This document shows, one piece after another, positions 63,257-64,000 of a DNA stretch of 64,000 nucleotides (its first letter is position 1; the number at the start of each line of letters is the position of its first letter). Below the pieces are notes generated by a model. The model was not told where the DNA came from, ran no database searches, and worked only from the letters and a program-made list of their open reading frames with translations. The DNA lies in assembly GCA_947589735.1 (NCBI GenBank), contig CANQCR010000001.1, forward strand, positions 109,929-173,928. Direction: 5' to 3'. Position numbers and translations under genes: made by a program. The DNA is from an uncultured Bacilli bacterium. Lineage in GTDB: Bacteria; Bacillota_I; Bacilli_A; RF39; UBA660.

Positions 63257-63280
63257 TTTATCATCATTCCTTTATTCATT

Positions 63281-63955
63281 TTAATAAAATAATTTATTAT
63301 TGGATATTTTCTCATTTATCTCAAGTAAAATTTTAAATTTACTAACCTCAGAGTCAGTATTAATAAAACTAATTGATACATAACAATTATCAAGTTTCGT
63401 TGATATAATAGCTTCATTATTTTTAGATATTTCTTCGAAGAAAATTGTTTTTGTTTCTAAAAATTCTGACAAAGTCATGGGATTATCAATATTAGTAAAT
63501 CTTGCTTGATATAAAATTTTGTTTTTACAAGCTAATGCGATATTAACATTAGAAAATATTTTCGCATCTAAAGTACCATTAAACTCATCAATATATTCAA
63601 TATTATTTATTGTCAACATATTTCTCTGACCGTTTAGTATAGCATATCCATTCACCATAAAAGAATCACTTGAACTTTTAATACTATATACACGAAATTT
63701 ATCATAATTATTTATGGTATATATTACACAAAAAGTAGTTACTAATAAAGTTACTATAACTACAAGTATCTTTAAATATTTATGTTTTGTTTTCCTATTA
63801 TAATATTTAATAGCGTCAACATTAACATCATTTTGACATTCTTCGCCATTCAGAATATCAGATACATTAACTTCTAAAATATCAGCTAGTTTATTTAAGT
63901 TTGATATGTCTGGTGCATTCTCACCTGTTTCCTTGTTCAAATGACACATCATCAA
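63281..63955 (-). CDS. XRE-like membrane regulator, N-terminally truncated
   Basis: A 224-residue protein. Residues 11-38 (GENAPDISNLNKLADILEV and DILNGEE) are the end of an XRE helix-turn-helix domain. A membrane helix (about 60-82) and an extracellular domain follow. The first half of the HTH is absent: the frame closes at a TAA 27 nt upstream, and the usual Trp before ETGENAPD is missing. In this form it cannot bind DNA as normal XRE proteins do, so it is likely a remnant, or the start lies in a second frame beyond the window. Confidence 0.6.
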   Translation of the reverse strand: MMMCHLNKETGENAPDISNLNKLADILEVNVSDILNGEECQNDVNVDAIKYYNRKTKHKYLKILVVIVTLLVTTFCVIYTINNYDKFRVYSIKSSSDSFMVNGYAILNGQRNMLTINNIEYIDEFNGTLDAKIFSNVNIALACKNKILYQARFTNIDNPMTLSEFLETKTIFFEEISKNNEAIISTKLDNCYVSISFINTDSEVSKFKILLEINEKISNNKLFY

Positions 63956-63971
63956 TACTATTATTATTTGG

Positions 63972-63995
63972 GGAGATTATGGCTTTATAATCTCC
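63972..63995. repeat. 9-bp inverted repeat near the window end
   Basis: GGAGATTAT, 6-nt loop, ATAATCTCC; no T run. It lies just before the truncated regulator and could be an attenuator or the edge of a rearrangement. Confidence 0.45.
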
Positions 63996-64000
63996 ACCAA

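Overview
The window is A+T-rich chromosomal DNA from an endospore-forming, low-G+C Gram-positive bacterium. It carries a single-membrane division cluster, sortase, lipoprotein signals, PASTA-domain PBP, T-box control, SpoVA proteins, SspI, Cse60, YjcZ-type peptides, YqfC/YqfD, YqzL and a SigF-like factor. Gene order follows the Bacillus dnaG-rpoD-trmK-yqfQ and ybeY-dgkA-cdd-era-yqzL-recO blocks but with losses and insertions. This suggests a compact-genome, uncultured gut Bacilli lineage; that placement is inference.

Layout. 1-9.4 kb: end of ylbJ, yqfQ, trmK/rpoD/dnaG, comEC/comEA, glmS. 9.4-14.4 kb: mraZ-rsmH-ftsL-pbpB plus a sortase, under four 10-bp MraZ boxes. 14.4-25.5 kb: two YjcZ peptides, prsA, recX, a sensor protein with a degenerate GGDEF domain, camS, ytxG/ytxH, trmB, sspI, and glyQS behind a short T-box. 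25.5-34.6 kb: an unknown paralog pair, recO to ybeY, yqfD/yqfC, and spoVAC-AD-AE behind a SigG/SigF-type promoter. 34.6-51 kb: Nudix hydrolase, lone CHC2 zinc-finger protein, four tRNAs (Lys, Glu, Ile, Ser), GH25 lysozyme, yebC, rnc, yidD, a ZnuA-like lipoprotein, dacF, an overlapping spoIIAA-like/sigF pair with no spoIIAB, gltX, clpC, cse60, and M23 and YgjP peptidases.

51-64 kb is accessory. Read on the minus strand it runs: truncated XRE-type membrane regulator, secreted protein, sigma-region-4 protein with a broken or unusual 5' end, decayed sequence, phage collar/tail-fibre protein, a 2067-residue RHS/YD-repeat protein, a membrane protein, a phage holin-associated protein, holin and a modular endolysin. 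The RHS protein has no signal peptide and lies between phage structural and lysis genes, so release by phage-type lysis or on a tail particle is the leading idea. No capsid, terminase or integrase genes are in the window.

Translation signals come in two forms: AAGGAGG 6-9 nt before the start, and GGTGAT (or GGTGAN) only 2-5 nt before it. The second form was used to choose several starts, including TTG and GTG. I saw no CRISPR array, rRNA operon or intact insertion sequence.
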